Of a DNA stretch of 64,000 bases, positions 1 to 11,000 are shown in pieces (the first letter of the stretch is position 1; every line of letters begins with the position of its first letter). This stretch comes from Pseudo-nitzschia pungens (taxonomy: Eukaryota > Bacillariophyta > Bacillariophyceae > Bacillariales > Bacillariaceae): NCBI GenBank assembly GCA_037355855.1, contig CM074760.1, forward strand, positions 2,534,501 to 2,598,500, read 5' to 3'. The notes below the pieces were generated by a model that was given only the letters and a program-made list of their open reading frames with translations, ran no database searches and was not told the origin of the DNA. The translations under genes and the position numbers were made by a program.

Positions 1-3000
1 AATACCAAAGCGTCACCCTATGTGTTGACGTGTTTCATGTCAATGGAATCAAGTTCTTTCGGACAATCTCTCGACATCTCTACTTTCGGACGAGCCGTGT
101 ATTGCCAGACGCCTCACAAGCAACGCTTCTCAGCACCATCACCACCGTGATTGGGATATATCGATCTCGAGGTTTCACGGTGACTCAGGTCTGGGGAGAC
201 AATGAGTTCAACTGCCTTCAGGATGATCTCCTCAAACTACAGCCACCAGTGGCCTTTCATGCTGTCGCACCCAACGAGCACCAACCCGACATCGAGCGCG
301 ACAATCGCACCACTCGTGACCGAGTGCGAACCACCTTCGCGTCCCTTCCGTTCAAGCGTATCCCACCGAGAATGATGATAGAACTGGTTAATGGGGTAAC
401 ATTCCACCTGAATAACTGGTGTAACCGAGTAGGAGTGTCTCGAACCATGCCGCCCAGACAAATCATGACAGGGACCCGACTTGACGCCCGAAAACACTGT
501 CGGTTTCAATTCGGCGATTATGTCCTCGGACACGAAGAGGCAGGGGACAACTCCCTGGACGTTAGAGCGCGAGATGCGATATACTTGCGACCAACTGGCG
601 ATGTACAAGGCGCAATGTTTTTATTTGACCTCAAAACCGAGCGGCGAATTCGCCGGAGAACAGCGACTCTGGCACACATGACCGACACAGTGATAGCGCG
701 TGTGGAACAGATCGCCAAGAACATGAAGGCACCAATCGGACTCACCTTTGGAGATGCCCAGGGGCACTCGACCATTCTCGACATCGAAACCGACTCCATT
801 GCAAGCGACGAGGATGATTCTGACGAGGAATACTCATTGTCAACGACAAGAACTGAGTCTGACCTGGAGGACTATGATGAGGAGAGCTCTTTAGAATCCA
901 GCAAGAACTCAAATTATAACGATACCGAGTTTATCGACGGCACAACGAGTGGCGTACAAGATAGTGGACCGGGTACAGGCGGGACCGACACAGCGCACGC
1001 CGAGCCCCGAGACACCACCAATGCCGATGGGATCCATAGTGCAACCGTCGCCGGCACGACAACGGACCAACCCAACTGTCGGGATCACGAGACGGACACC
1101 ACAGTCCCGTCTGCTTCATATGAGCCCAACGGATGCGACAACCGTGGACACGACACGCTACCGAAACTCGAGGATCAGCACGACGCTGATGGAGACGAGT
1201 CAGTTGCAGACAGCACTCATAGTACGAACACAGTTGACAACCAATCCAACAGTGGGGACGATACCAACACCACCACCGACAATGGGCACCACATGGAGCT
1301 GAGACCAAGGGTAAGTCGAACCCACAACAAGTATAGTGAGGCGGATGGCTACGCGTCAACAGTGCATCATCGCCTCGCCACCACCATATCCGAACCAACA
1401 GGATCGTTCTTTTCTGGTGGGCTATCCAACGCCGTGCGAGCTATCTCACGAACTCATGAGCGCTACATGTTTGTTGCAAATGCAATCGGCGAGTACAATA
1501 ACATTGATGCGACGCTTGTGACTAGGCAGTACGGGATCAAGGCTGGTCTGAAGCTGTTCGGAGCGGCCGGTGTGGACGCTGTCCTCAAGGAACTCAAGCA
1601 ACTACACGATCGGAAGGTAGTGACACCTGTACACATCCGAACGATGTCGCGGGAGGAGATCCAAAAAGCGCTCCCGTACCTCATGTTCTTGAAACGTAAG
1701 CGATGCGGGAAGATTAAGGCCAGGGGGTGTGCCGACGGCCGAAGCCAACGTGACTATATCGCCCGAGAAGACACCTACTCGCCAACGGTTTCCTTACATG
1801 CGCTCATGTTGACTTGCGTTATTGATGCAATTGAGGGTCGGGACGTAGCTACAGCCGACATACCGGGGGCATTTCTACAGACACCAATGCCCGAGGGAGA
1901 AATAGTGCATATACGCCTGGACGGGGCAATGGCAGAGATCCTCAGCAAGATTGATCCTGGTCTCTACAAGCCGTATGTAATAAATCAGCGAGGCACCAAG
2001 ACCCTGTATGCGCGTGCCGACAAGGCAATCTATGGGACACTTCGCGCAGCCATCCTCTTTTGGCAGAAGCTGTCCAGCGCACTCATCAAGTGGGGCTTCG
2101 AGCTGAATCCATATGATTCATGCACCGCCAACAAGATGATCAATGGAAGCCAGTGTACCATCGTATGGCATGTAGACGACCTGAAAATTTCCCACAAGGA
2201 CAGTGGAGTCGTCACCAAGGTACTTGCAGACTTGAACACAGAGTTTGGGAAGGAGGCACCGCTCACTGTGACCAGGGGGAAAGTGCACGACTATGTTGGT
2301 ATGACCATAGATTACTCCACAAAAGGAAAGGTAAAGTTCAACATGTTTGACTATCTAGAAGGGATTATCACAGACATTCCAGACACCCTGCGTGAGGCCA
2401 GGGTTACACCAACACCTGCTGCAGAACACCTGTTCAAGGCCAATGCAGAGGGTGTAAAGCTTAACAAGGTAGACGCCGACACATTTCACTCAGTTGTTGC
2501 CCAGTTGCTCTTCGCCAGCAAGCGGGCTCGACCCGACATTCAAACTGCCATCGCGTTCCTGTGCACCAGAGTTGCAAGCCCAGACGAGGATGACTGGAAG
2601 AAGCTGAAGCGAGTGTTGGCGTATGTCCGCGACACCATATTCCTTCCCCTTGTGTTGGGGTGGGATGAAACAGGTAACGCCTATTGGTATGTTGATGCGT
2701 CTTTCGCAGTCCACACGGACATGAAGAGCCACACCGGGGGTTTACTAACATTTGGAGTGGGGGCGGTGCTTGCCATCTCCACCAAGCAGAAGCTGAATAC
2801 CAGGAGCTCAACCGAGGCCGAGCTGGTTGGAGTGGACGACACGCTGCCATATAATCTCTGGTGCCATTACTATCTGCAATGGCAGGGGTACCAGGCCAAG
2901 ATCAAAGAAGGAGCAGCGCGCCTGGGAAAGGAGAACTTCCTCTACCAGGACAACACCAGCTCCATCAAGTTGGAAACAAACGGTAAGTCCTCCAGCACTA

Positions 3001-3263
3001 AAAGAACAAGACACATAAATATACGCTACTTCCTCATCACAGACAGGGTCAAGAAAGGGGAGATCTCAGTGGAATATTGTCCCACCGGGGACATGATTGC
3101 TGACTTCTTCACTAAGCCACTACAAGGAAGCTTGTTTAGAAAATTTCGAAACATGATTCTGGGGGTTACGGAGACTGAGTACCTGGCCTACAAGAATAAC
3201 TACTATGCCGCAAAGAACAGAAGAAAGAAAGAGATGATATCCCAGGTATTAACCAAACCATGA
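1..3263 (+). CDS. Ty1/copia retrotransposon pol polyprotein, 5' end outside window
   Basis: Partial gene whose frame is open to the left edge (codons run from base 3), so gag, protease and the start of integrase lie outside. What is present is integrase core (first Asp in CVD at bases 21-29, second in WGDN near base 200), a long acidic Asp/Glu/Thr-rich hinge (about bases 780-1300), reverse transcriptase (Asp in the ADIPGAF block near 1855, HVDD catalytic box at 2169-2180) and RNase H (YVDAS near 2690, TEAEL near 2815, QDNTS near 2950). The RT-RNase H order after integrase is the Ty1/copia order. No stop or frameshift interrupts more than 1,080 codons, which suggests a recent insertion. It is followed within 30 bases by a candidate LTR. 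Activity cannot be judged because the 5' half is absent. Confidence 0.95.
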   Translation, partial: YQSVTLCVDVFHVNGIKFFRTISRHLYFRTSRVLPDASQATLLSTITTVIGIYRSRGFTVTQVWGDNEFNCLQDDLLKLQPPVAFHAVAPNEHQPDIERDNRTTRDRVRTTFASLPFKRIPPRMMIELVNGVTFHLNNWCNRVGVSRTMPPRQIMTGTRLDARKHCRFQFGDYVLGHEEAGDNSLDVRARDAIYLRPTGDVQGAMFLFDLKTERRIRRRTATLAHMTDTVIARVEQIAKNMKAPIGLTFGDAQGHSTILDIETDSIASDEDDSDEEYSLSTTRTESDLEDYDEESSLESSKNSNYNDTEFIDGTTSGVQDSGPGTGGTDTAHAEPRDTTNADGIHSATVAGTTTDQPNCRDHETDTTVPSASYEPNGCDNRGHDTLPKLEDQHDADGDESVADSTHSTNTVDNQSNSGDDTNTTTDNGHHMELRPRVSRTHNKYSEADGYASTVHHRLATTISEPTGSFFSGGLSNAVRAISRTHERYMFVANAIGEYNNIDATLVTRQYGIKAGLKLFGAAGVDAVLKELKQLHDRKVVTPVHIRTMSREEIQKALPYLMFLKRKRCGKIKARGCADGRSQRDYIAREDTYSPTVSLHALMLTCVIDAIEGRDVATADIPGAFLQTPMPEGEIVHIRLDGAMAEILSKIDPGLYKPYVINQRGTKTLYARADKAIYGTLRAAILFWQKLSSALIKWGFELNPYDSCTANKMINGSQCTIVWHVDDLKISHKDSGVVTKVLADLNTEFGKEAPLTVTRGKVHDYVGMTIDYSTKGKVKFNMFDYLEGIITDIPDTLREARVTPTPAAEHLFKANAEGVKLNKVDADTFHSVVAQLLFASKRARPDIQTAIAFLCTRVASPDEDDWKKLKRVLAYVRDTIFLPLVLGWDETGNAYWYVDASFAVHTDMKSHTGGLLTFGVGAVLAISTKQKLNTRSSTEAELVGVDDTLPYNLWCHYYLQWQGYQAKIKEGAARLGKENFLYQDNTSSIKLETNGKSSSTKRTRHINIRYFLITDRVKKGEISVEYCPTGDMIADFFTKPLQGSLFRKFRNMILGVTETEYLAYKNNYYAAKNRRKKEMISQVLTKP

Positions 3264-3290
3264 GGGAAACATGCTTGATCAACAGGAGTG

Positions 3291-3588
3291 TGTTGGAATA
3301 TATCTCGATTCACATACATCGATGCGTACTTACATATAATATGAAACATATGACAGCCGAAGAAACGTATGACACCTCACCACAGCCACAAGATGTCCAC
3401 CAATCATATCTAAGCTACATGGAGGGATGTCAAGACAGATGTCGGACATGGACATTATCAGCCATCCACATGAAAGGATTGTCCCTAGATTGACAATCCG
3501 ATGGTGTCATACTTTTCTCTTTTATCTAATCAATAGGACCATTTACATCGTTCTTTCAGGTTTCGTAGAATTCTCTACTGTTTCAACA
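3291..3588 (+). mobile_element. Right LTR of the copia element (298 bp)
   Basis: The stretch begins TGTTGGAATA and ends TTTCAACA, so its ends are short inverted repeats of the TG...CA type with one mismatch. It starts 27 bases after the pol stop, next to a short purine-rich tract (AACAGGAG at 3281-3288) that could be the polypurine tract. The left LTR is outside the window, so LTR identity and the 5-bp target duplication (candidate CCCTA at 3589-3593) cannot be tested here. Borders are inferred from the terminal repeats alone. Confidence 0.65.
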
Positions 3589-4585
3589 CCCTATTCAAAA
3601 AGGTAGCGATTTGGAAATGACAAATTGGTGTGACAGTAGTAACTAGTAATCAATCAATCCAGCAGTAGCTACTACTACTAGTAGTAGTATCACAAGAAGA
3701 AGTACTAGTACTGACTTTTCTGGACTGTGCTACTAGTAGGAGAGCAAGGGTACTAGTAGTAGTAGTGTAGTACTCAATTCTCATTAGTAGTAATAGTAGT
3801 ACTACCGCCAACAGCAGCAACATGATGGTGGTGATAGTCCTTATTCTGGCCTACAATCTCATACTGTAAGACTACCTTGTGTTTTGTGCTCACAATATAG
3901 CAACATGATACTATTGTTATTCCTGAGTATACAATGCTTCACCACCTCTTCCCTCCTGTAATACAAGAAACCTTGCTTTTTAGTACACCAGAATATCGCT
4001 AGAAGTGCTTGACTATATACCTTAGTACTTTTCTACTACTTAAGATACACGCTTGAGCCTAGCATTGCAAATAATAGTACCACCAGTGTTACTGATTCAG
4101 TGTTTCACTTTGGCATGATTCACGTTTTGCCCACAAACTTTGTGCTTCGGTACACGTCATGTCTTGGCAAATCAAGATCTGCTGCTCCTCCTGAGCTTCC
4201 TGCAGCTCGACAGCTTTCAACCAGCCCCTCCTCTTGTCATGCTCCTCTCTAGTTGAAAAACGACCTTCAAATTTCTTGGCTAGGGCTCTGCTGCCAATCT
4301 GAGTCCCCCCACTCTATTTCGACGTGCAACAAAGAACTTATCATCTTTTACTACTACTAGTAATATTAATACGTTTATTCTATCATGCTATCACCTTTCG
4401 GCGAAGTAAGTGCTGTCTTCATTTTGCCTCGTCCAATCTCTGGGCATGATATTGCATACAACCTTACAGTAATTGGTGCCTGGCAGGAAGCGTTTCAGCA
4501 TCTGAGGACTTTTGACTGTATTCCAGTGTGTGTGGGTTTATGGATTGGCTCACAAAAACAGAGGCATCTCAATAGCCAGCTATTT
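3589..4585. other. Spacer between copia LTR and MFS gene 3' end
   Basis: No supportable gene. At 3660-3800 there are dense ACTAGT/TAGTAG/CTACTA triplet runs. The rest is unremarkable A/T-rich sequence. Confidence 0.6.
3660..3800. repeat. ACTAGTAGT-type triplet array
   Basis: Runs of TAC/GTA triplets that switch strand at ACTAGT palindromes. It belongs to the dispersed family also seen near 12405-12530, 31630-32005 and 58824-58885. Confidence 0.8.
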
Positions 4586-6196
4586 TCACATGAGCGAGTT
4601 TTCGTATATTTGTAACCTTCCCATTTTGAATGCAACGCAAATGCCCAAAAATGAAAAAAGACCGAACACTACGATTGATCCAGTCGGAGGAATAAAATAT
4701 CCAACACTTGATGAAAAAAAAAATCCCGAAAACGCGGGACCGGCTGCCTTGGCAATCGATCCACCGACCATTGAAAGGCCCTGCATAGTTCCCCTGTGAT
4801 GGGGTGGCACGGTCCGGTTAGTAGTCATGGTGAGGGTTGAAATAACGAGCACCGAAAAGACCTGAACCACGGCGTATACCCCGCTAAGCAGCAAAAATGA
4901 CAAAAGGGTTAGTGACCCCTCAGGCGCGTTGCGGTTGGTGAACAGCGTTAGAGGAATCAGGGCGCTGAAGGGAACGCTAGCGAAGCCCCCAATGGTCAGA
5001 GTTTTGTAAAACCCGAACCTCTTGACGAGTCCAGTCAGGAGGAAGTACTGCATGGTAATGAAGAAGAACCCGGAGCCAGAGAAAAGTTCCCCGATAATTT
5101 TCTCCTCGATCGCCATCCCTGAGGCCTTTGAAAGACAGTACAGGGGGAACGATTCCTCCAGGCTCACGATAAGGAAGGAGTACGCCCAGTAAACCAGAAG
5201 GTGCTCGCGCGTGGCTTCGCGTCTCCACAGGGAAGACAGTGTGGCTGGTGGCGGTCTAAATTCCCTACTTGATTCCAATGAAAAGTCCCCACTCCATTCG
5301 ACTGTCAGTTCTCCACTCCATTCCACCACGTCCTCTTCGGGCATCAGCGATCCGGTCTCGCTGGATGCGGGCCCATCTGTCTCGGGGTCCTCGTCCGATT
5401 GTTTGAATAGCCCACAGGAGGAGGCGGTACGCATCATTTTCTTTTTGCATGGAAGAAGGGTAAGAAATTCTCGCTGTTCGAGAGGCAGCGTTTCTTCCAC
5501 GAAGGAATGGACAAGGCCATCGGCGATCAGGCAGAAGAGACTTCCGACAACATTAGGCAGAAGGAAGGGGAAGGCTGTCAGAAGAGGTTCGAAAATCCGA
5601 ACTAGAAATGATTCTGGAAACTGCTTGGCAGGTTCGGACAGAAATCCTGTGATGGCGGGATTGATGAGGAACCCTAATCCCCACGTTCCGATGACGAGTC
5701 CCATCATCTCCGTCTCTTTGTTTCTATCTCCTCTGTTATACTCGGTTACCAGCACCTTCACCGGGCCAATGATTCCGTTGCAGAGGCCTAGGATGCCCCT
5801 CCACAACAGAGCCAAATAAAAATTGGAGGATAAGCCAAAGAGTATCGAGAACACTGCCGATAGAAGCAGGGACGCCCTGATGACGAATACCCGCCCATAC
5901 TTGTCGGATATCTGCCCCCACCCGAACGAAGAGGCGGTCCGTCCAACCATAAAGGAGCAGGCGATCAAACCGGCGTAGCTGCCCGAGGTCTCCTCATTCA
6001 GGCCTGGGACAAGTTGCATTGCCATAAATCCGGAGTATGGGAAGACGCCTACCAGGAGAAACGACTGTACCAACATCGCGGCCGCGAGCGCTATTGTAGT
6101 TAGCGAACGTTTCCGTTTCTCCTGGACATTTTCGCTGCGTTCGGAACAGGTATCGGAATTCAGAAGGACAGTTTTTTCGGATGCGCTCATTGCCAT
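4586..6196 (-). CDS. Major facilitator superfamily transporter, ZIFL/tetracycline-exporter-like
   Basis: A 536-aa, single-exon membrane protein with about 12 hydrophobic segments. The MFS signature loop between TM2 and TM3 is clear (GQISDKYGR, residues 94-102). The long central cytosolic loop (about residues 245-320) carries two KK/CKKK clusters and three imperfect acidic repeats of the form VEWSG(E/D). The overall look is that of drug/H+ antiporters and plant zinc-induced-facilitator-like carriers, which export small organic molecules or metal chelators; the substrate cannot be read from sequence. The start is the ATG at 6194-6196; a second ATG two codons on is equally possible. It is transcribed away from the three-module enzyme gene at 8060, with about 1.86 kb between the start codons. 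Confidence 0.88.
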   Translation of the reverse strand: MAMSASEKTVLLNSDTCSERSENVQEKRKRSLTTIALAAAMLVQSFLLVGVFPYSGFMAMQLVPGLNEETSGSYAGLIACSFMVGRTASSFGWGQISDKYGRVFVIRASLLLSAVFSILFGLSSNFYLALLWRGILGLCNGIIGPVKVLVTEYNRGDRNKETEMMGLVIGTWGLGFLINPAITGFLSEPAKQFPESFLVRIFEPLLTAFPFLLPNVVGSLFCLIADGLVHSFVEETLPLEQREFLTLLPCKKKMMRTASSCGLFKQSDEDPETDGPASSETGSLMPEEDVVEWSGELTVEWSGDFSLESSREFRPPPATLSSLWRREATREHLLVYWAYSFLIVSLEESFPLYCLSKASGMAIEEKIIGELFSGSGFFFITMQYFLLTGLVKRFGFYKTLTIGGFASVPFSALIPLTLFTNRNAPEGSLTLLSFLLLSGVYAVVQVFSVLVISTLTMTTNRTVPPHHRGTMQGLSMVGGSIAKAAGPAFSGFFFSSSVGYFIPPTGSIVVFGLFSFLGICVAFKMGRLQIYENSLM

Positions 6197-8059
6197 GTAT
6201 TTTTATTGTTGTACCGGTATGGGAATTTGTAACACTTGCACAACTTTACTTTTTCCAAACCGGGCATGCAGTAATCTTAACTTATTGTGGACAGAACATT
6301 CCGTCCGCGATGAAGGGTTTCTTTCATCAAATTAACCAGTTGTTCTTAATTAATACATTTTGAGACTTGATACTTGATCACCATCCCGAAACGCACGTGT
6401 ACCTACCGTACCATACTGCTTGTACGTAGATTCGCTTGAATCAAACCACGTATCGAGTTTGATTGATCAAAGGCAATTTGTCCTAAAAAATAACAGTTCA
6501 CCCGGTTGTCTGTACGTTACACTTCAGATTCAGTTTAGTAAGAGTCGTCGGACCCCAAAGCGGGTTTCAGTACGTGCACGTATGTAATATATATTGGGAT
6601 GCAACGGACATCATACATCATAGTTCGTACTACGTATTACGAAGTACGGTATTTTTTACGAGGGATGCGCAACCACAAAAAAAACCGTCAAACATATTTG
6701 TGTAACAAAAGAAAAGAACATGATGAATAGAAAACTTGTTTCGGTCCCATCTACAAATAACACTATGAAAATAGTACTTCTTCTGTACCCGTTCAACATT
6801 ATCTTGGGATTGCTTATGGAAAATTGAAGGAAGGCGAAGCATGATGTGAAATAATTGATTCTTCGTCATTCAGAACACGATCTTCAGTATATTTATTGCT
6901 TTTACCCTTTTTTATTTCAATATATATGCCTCTGCCATTTATATATCTGCTACTATATCCCGGTTCTCTTTGATCATAATGAGACGATTCACGTGGACAT
7001 CAATATATATAGCTTTTCTTTTCATATATCTTTTACCAGTTTCTACTGCAACTTATGCAACACTTGACCTTATATGAATCTTTCTCGTTCTATCAGTTTT
7101 ATTGTCTCAAAGAAAAAGTTACGTGTAGAGAATTAATTGCCGGAACTTTTTCAATCGTGAACACGATCAGCTTAAATAAAAAGATTCAATACTGGTATCT
7201 ACGGTACGATACGTTTGTTGTTTGCGCAAATTCTCCTTTTCCAATCCATCACATTTACCGTACTGTAGCTCACATTCTAGTAGTCAACCGGACTCGTGCC
7301 ATTTTCGTCCCAATCGAAAACAAAATGAGCTAGGCTCACACGTACCCCAAGCGCCTTCCCAGATAAAAGAATTTGATTGGATTGACACTGGATCCCAGAG
7401 AAGGTTGATGCGTCGACCGTGTTTTCGATTGAAAAACTGTCCATTGCGAAACCATTGATCTCGGAAATGCATATATCTATATATATTGCATATGCATATA
7501 TATAAATTGGGTGACAGAAATAAATTTCAATAACAGTAAACCTTACTGTACCAGGCACGCAAGACAACTGGTGTCAGGACCCACCGATTCATTGGTTCGC
7601 AATCGTCTTCGTCCCCAGAAAGTATTCGCTGGCTTTCAATACTTATCAAAAAATGGTTGAAGCCTTTCCCTCGTATCTTCCGCACCAATGTCTCTAAAAA
7701 AACCCGTATTTTCATCCTTGTAGTCAGGGGACATGGAAACGTACGTTTCAGATTTTAGCGTTTTACTAAATTCATATTGTCACGTAAATAATGTACGTGA
7801 ATTTGGACTGAGAGTGGGAAAATACAAGGTCTGAAACTAAGTTCCTGTATGGCTGTGCCTGCCAAAGATACACTTTCCAATACAGACCGACCATTCTCAT
7901 AATTTCAATTCCACTCACTGCCAACTCATCAGCAAGTTTTTCAGGTAAATTCTTCTGGAGTGATCACCTTCATAAATTGATTGATCTAACCGATACAAAG
8001 ATCAGCTCACATTTCTCCCCCCCTCTCTCTATTCTAGAAAATTGTTTCAAGAATCAAAC
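6197..8059. promoter_or_regulatory. Divergent intergenic region between MFS and three-module enzyme
   Basis: No convincing gene. Both flanking genes start here, so the region must hold both promoters. It contains several ACGTA/TACGAAGTA-type motifs (6395-6430, 6620-6650, 7195-7265, 7535-7555), an AT-rich near-palindrome around 7467-7505 (repeated GCATATAT/ATATGC), and a 5'-UTR intron close to its right end. Confidence 0.6.
7945..8037 (+). other. Predicted 5'-UTR intron (93 nt) of the three-module gene
   Basis: A donor CAG/GTAAAT at 7944/7945 is followed by a strong pyrimidine tract and the acceptor TTCTAG at 8032-8037, 22 bases before the ATG. The length is typical for diatom introns. It is inferred from splice signals only. 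Confidence 0.6.
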
Positions 8060-11000
8060 ATGTCTCAACCTACAAACGGAAGCAACAACCATAAGTGGCG
8101 CATTCTTGACAGTACGCTCCGAGAGGGCGAGCAGTCTATGCTTTGTCATTTCAGTCACGACGACAAGATCGAGATTGTAAAAGAGCTGTCGGACTTCGGG
8201 GTGGACATCATCGAGATGACGGATCCCAACTCGTCGCCCCAAAGCTACCAAGACTTGCTCGAGGTACTTGATCTCGGGCTGAAGGCCAAGATTTGTACCA
8301 GCACCCTCTGCAAGCTTGACCTCGTCAAGAAAGCAGCTGAGACTGGCGTTGACATTTTAGTTCTGTTCATTGGCACTTCAGAACTTATGCAGACCAATTC
8401 TCATGGCAAGAACATCGATGCGATCATCGCTACCGCCAAAGAATGTGTCGGCTGGGTCAAGCAGAATACAGACATCGAGGTTTGGTTCGCTTCTGAAGAT
8501 TCATGGACTACAAATTTCGAAGATCTGGTATCCGTCTTTAAGGCCGGTCACGAGGCGGGTGCCAACGTACTGTGCATGTCCGACACGCGAGGGATCGCCA
8601 CACCGAAGACAGTTACCGAGTTGGTGACCAAGCTCAAGGCTCGGCTACCCCCCACTGCCGAGCTGGACTTTCACGGCCACAACGACAACGGTTGCGCAAT
8701 TGCTAATGCACTGTGCGCAATTGAAGCGGGATGCACTGTCGTCGAAACCTGTGTCCTCGGGCTTGGGGAACGTTTGGGCATTGTTCCAACATGTGGCTTT
8801 GTAGCGTGCATGTATACTCAGGACAGGGATGCCATGAAGGAGCGTTTCAATCTGAAGGGGTTCAAGGCCCTTGAGCAGAGGGTAGCAAAGACAGCGGGTG
8901 TTGAAATTCCTTTCAATAACATCGTGACTGGGTCTACTGCCTTTGCGCACAAGGCTGGCGTGCACGTGAAAGCAGTGTTGGCGAACCCCGAGACATACGA
9001 AGGGCTCAACCCCCACGACTTTGGGATTGAACGCGAGATCATGATTGCTCACAATCTTTGCGGTTGGAACGGCATCAAGGCTCGATCGGAGCAATTGGGC
9101 TTCACACTCACAAAGGAGCAGTGCATAGAGGCCAAAGAGCGAATCAAGGAAATGACGTCTGCATCGCGGTCTACATTGAAGGCGGCAGAGGCCGACCGTG
9201 TGATCGAAGAGGTAGCCAATGGGGTAGCAGGAAGCAATGAAGGCATTCAGGAAGCCTTCGACCTGGAGCAGGTTCTGCGGTCCAACATCCTATCCATGGT
9301 TCCGTACAAGTGCGCCCGGGATGAGCAGGCCGAACTCGGCGTGCTCCTCCCAGGACGTGGGGAGAAGGAGAATGACTACAAGTGCGACGAGCAAGTCTTC
9401 CTAGACGCCAACGAAAACGTCTTCGGTTGCGACCTACCTGACGGAATTCTTCAAATGGATCTGGCGCTTGAGCGTTACCCATGTCCCAACCAAATACCAC
9501 TCAAGAACGAGATTGCTGCCTTGCGAGGGATCCGTGCGGACCAGTTAACGATTACTGTTGGCGCCGACGAAGTCATCGACCTTGTCATTCGCATGTTCTG
9601 CGAGCCCAACGAGGCGTCTCTCGTTGTCACTCCACCAACCTACGGCATGTACGCAGTGTCGGCGAACATCAACGCCGTCGAAGTAATCTGCAGTAACCTG
9701 ACCCCAGGCTTCGACCTCGACCTCAAGGATTTGGCCCGCAAAGTCAAATCATCAACGAAGCTTATCTTTTTGTGCTCTCCAGGAAACCCAACCACCAAGC
9801 CGATCCCCATTGGTGACATCCGCCAAGTGCTGACCGAGAACCCTCGGGTCATGGTCGCTGTGGACGAGGCATACATCGACTTCTGTGACGATCCCGCCAA
9901 AACAACAGCTGTCTCCTTGTTGGACGAATTTCCAAATCTCATGGTCATTCAGACATTTTCAAAGGCATTCAGCCTAGCGGGCGCACGTTGTGGCATGCTG
10001 ATCTCGAGCACCGATGTTGCCACTGTTGCCAACCAAGTGAAGGCACCGTACAACATTAGCACCTTGGCGGGGGAGGTGGCCCTGCACGCAATCAAGGGCA
10101 TGGACAGGATCGCTGCGGGCATCCAACAATGTGTCGAGGAGAGGACCCGCGTGGCCAAGGAGCTCCGATCCAGTCCCGGCGTCGAGCATGTCTTCCCGTC
10201 CCAGACCAACTTCTTGCTATTCCGACTTTCGGATGTCTCTTTGATTGAATCTGTGTACACTCGCATGGCCTCCCTTGGAGTTCTGGTCCGAAATCGAACC
10301 AAGGACTTGCACTGCCAAGGCTGTCTGCGTGTAACCATCGGCCTCCCGGCCATGAACAATGCCTTCTTGGACGCATTCAGGGCCGCGATTACCGAAGCGA
10401 CTGGTGTGGCCTTTCGAGGGCGTCCTCTTTCACCACCTGTACCCGAGGTGAGCTTTACACCGGTTGGGTGCGTGGGCCGGTATGTGAACGGAGTAGACCT
10501 CCGTGGCAAGAACATGCGAACCAACCCGCTTGCTCCCGAGGTTGTCAAGGCGATCCAGGATGGTCTAATGGAACATGGTCTGCTTGTGTTCCGTGATCAA
10601 ACCGACATGCACCCGGAGGAACTGCTCGCTCTGGCGTCTTGCTTTTCTCGACCCGAAACCTTTGACGATGCTAAGAAGACCCTTCACGCTGGGTTCTGCG
10701 AGCACCCAGAGTATCCTTGCTTCCGTCAGATCGGAACGAATGAAGGTATGATCAGAAACCGCCTTGGTTACGAGTGGCACGTCGATGCCACAGATATCAC
10801 GTTGCTGTACTGCCTGGAGGCGCCGCAGGACCACGGTGAAACGCTTTTCGTGGAGCTGTCGCACTTGTATGACGCCCTGACTCCGGAGCAAAAGCAGCTG
10901 GCGGATCTGTCCTGCGCACTTTACAGCACCAAGCACACGGCAGGCGGTGCTCCAGCAGCCCTTGACTGGAATCATGGTCTCCGTATGAACGGTACTGGCA

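Noticed and set aside
3660..3800. ACTAGT arrays as a CRISPR array
   Set aside because: There are no uniform repeats with unique spacers; they are simple triplet runs, and the genome is eukaryotic.
8042..8059. Six extra N-terminal codons on the three-module enzyme
   Set aside because: The first codon is TTG directly after a probable splice acceptor; the ATG at 8060 has the better context.
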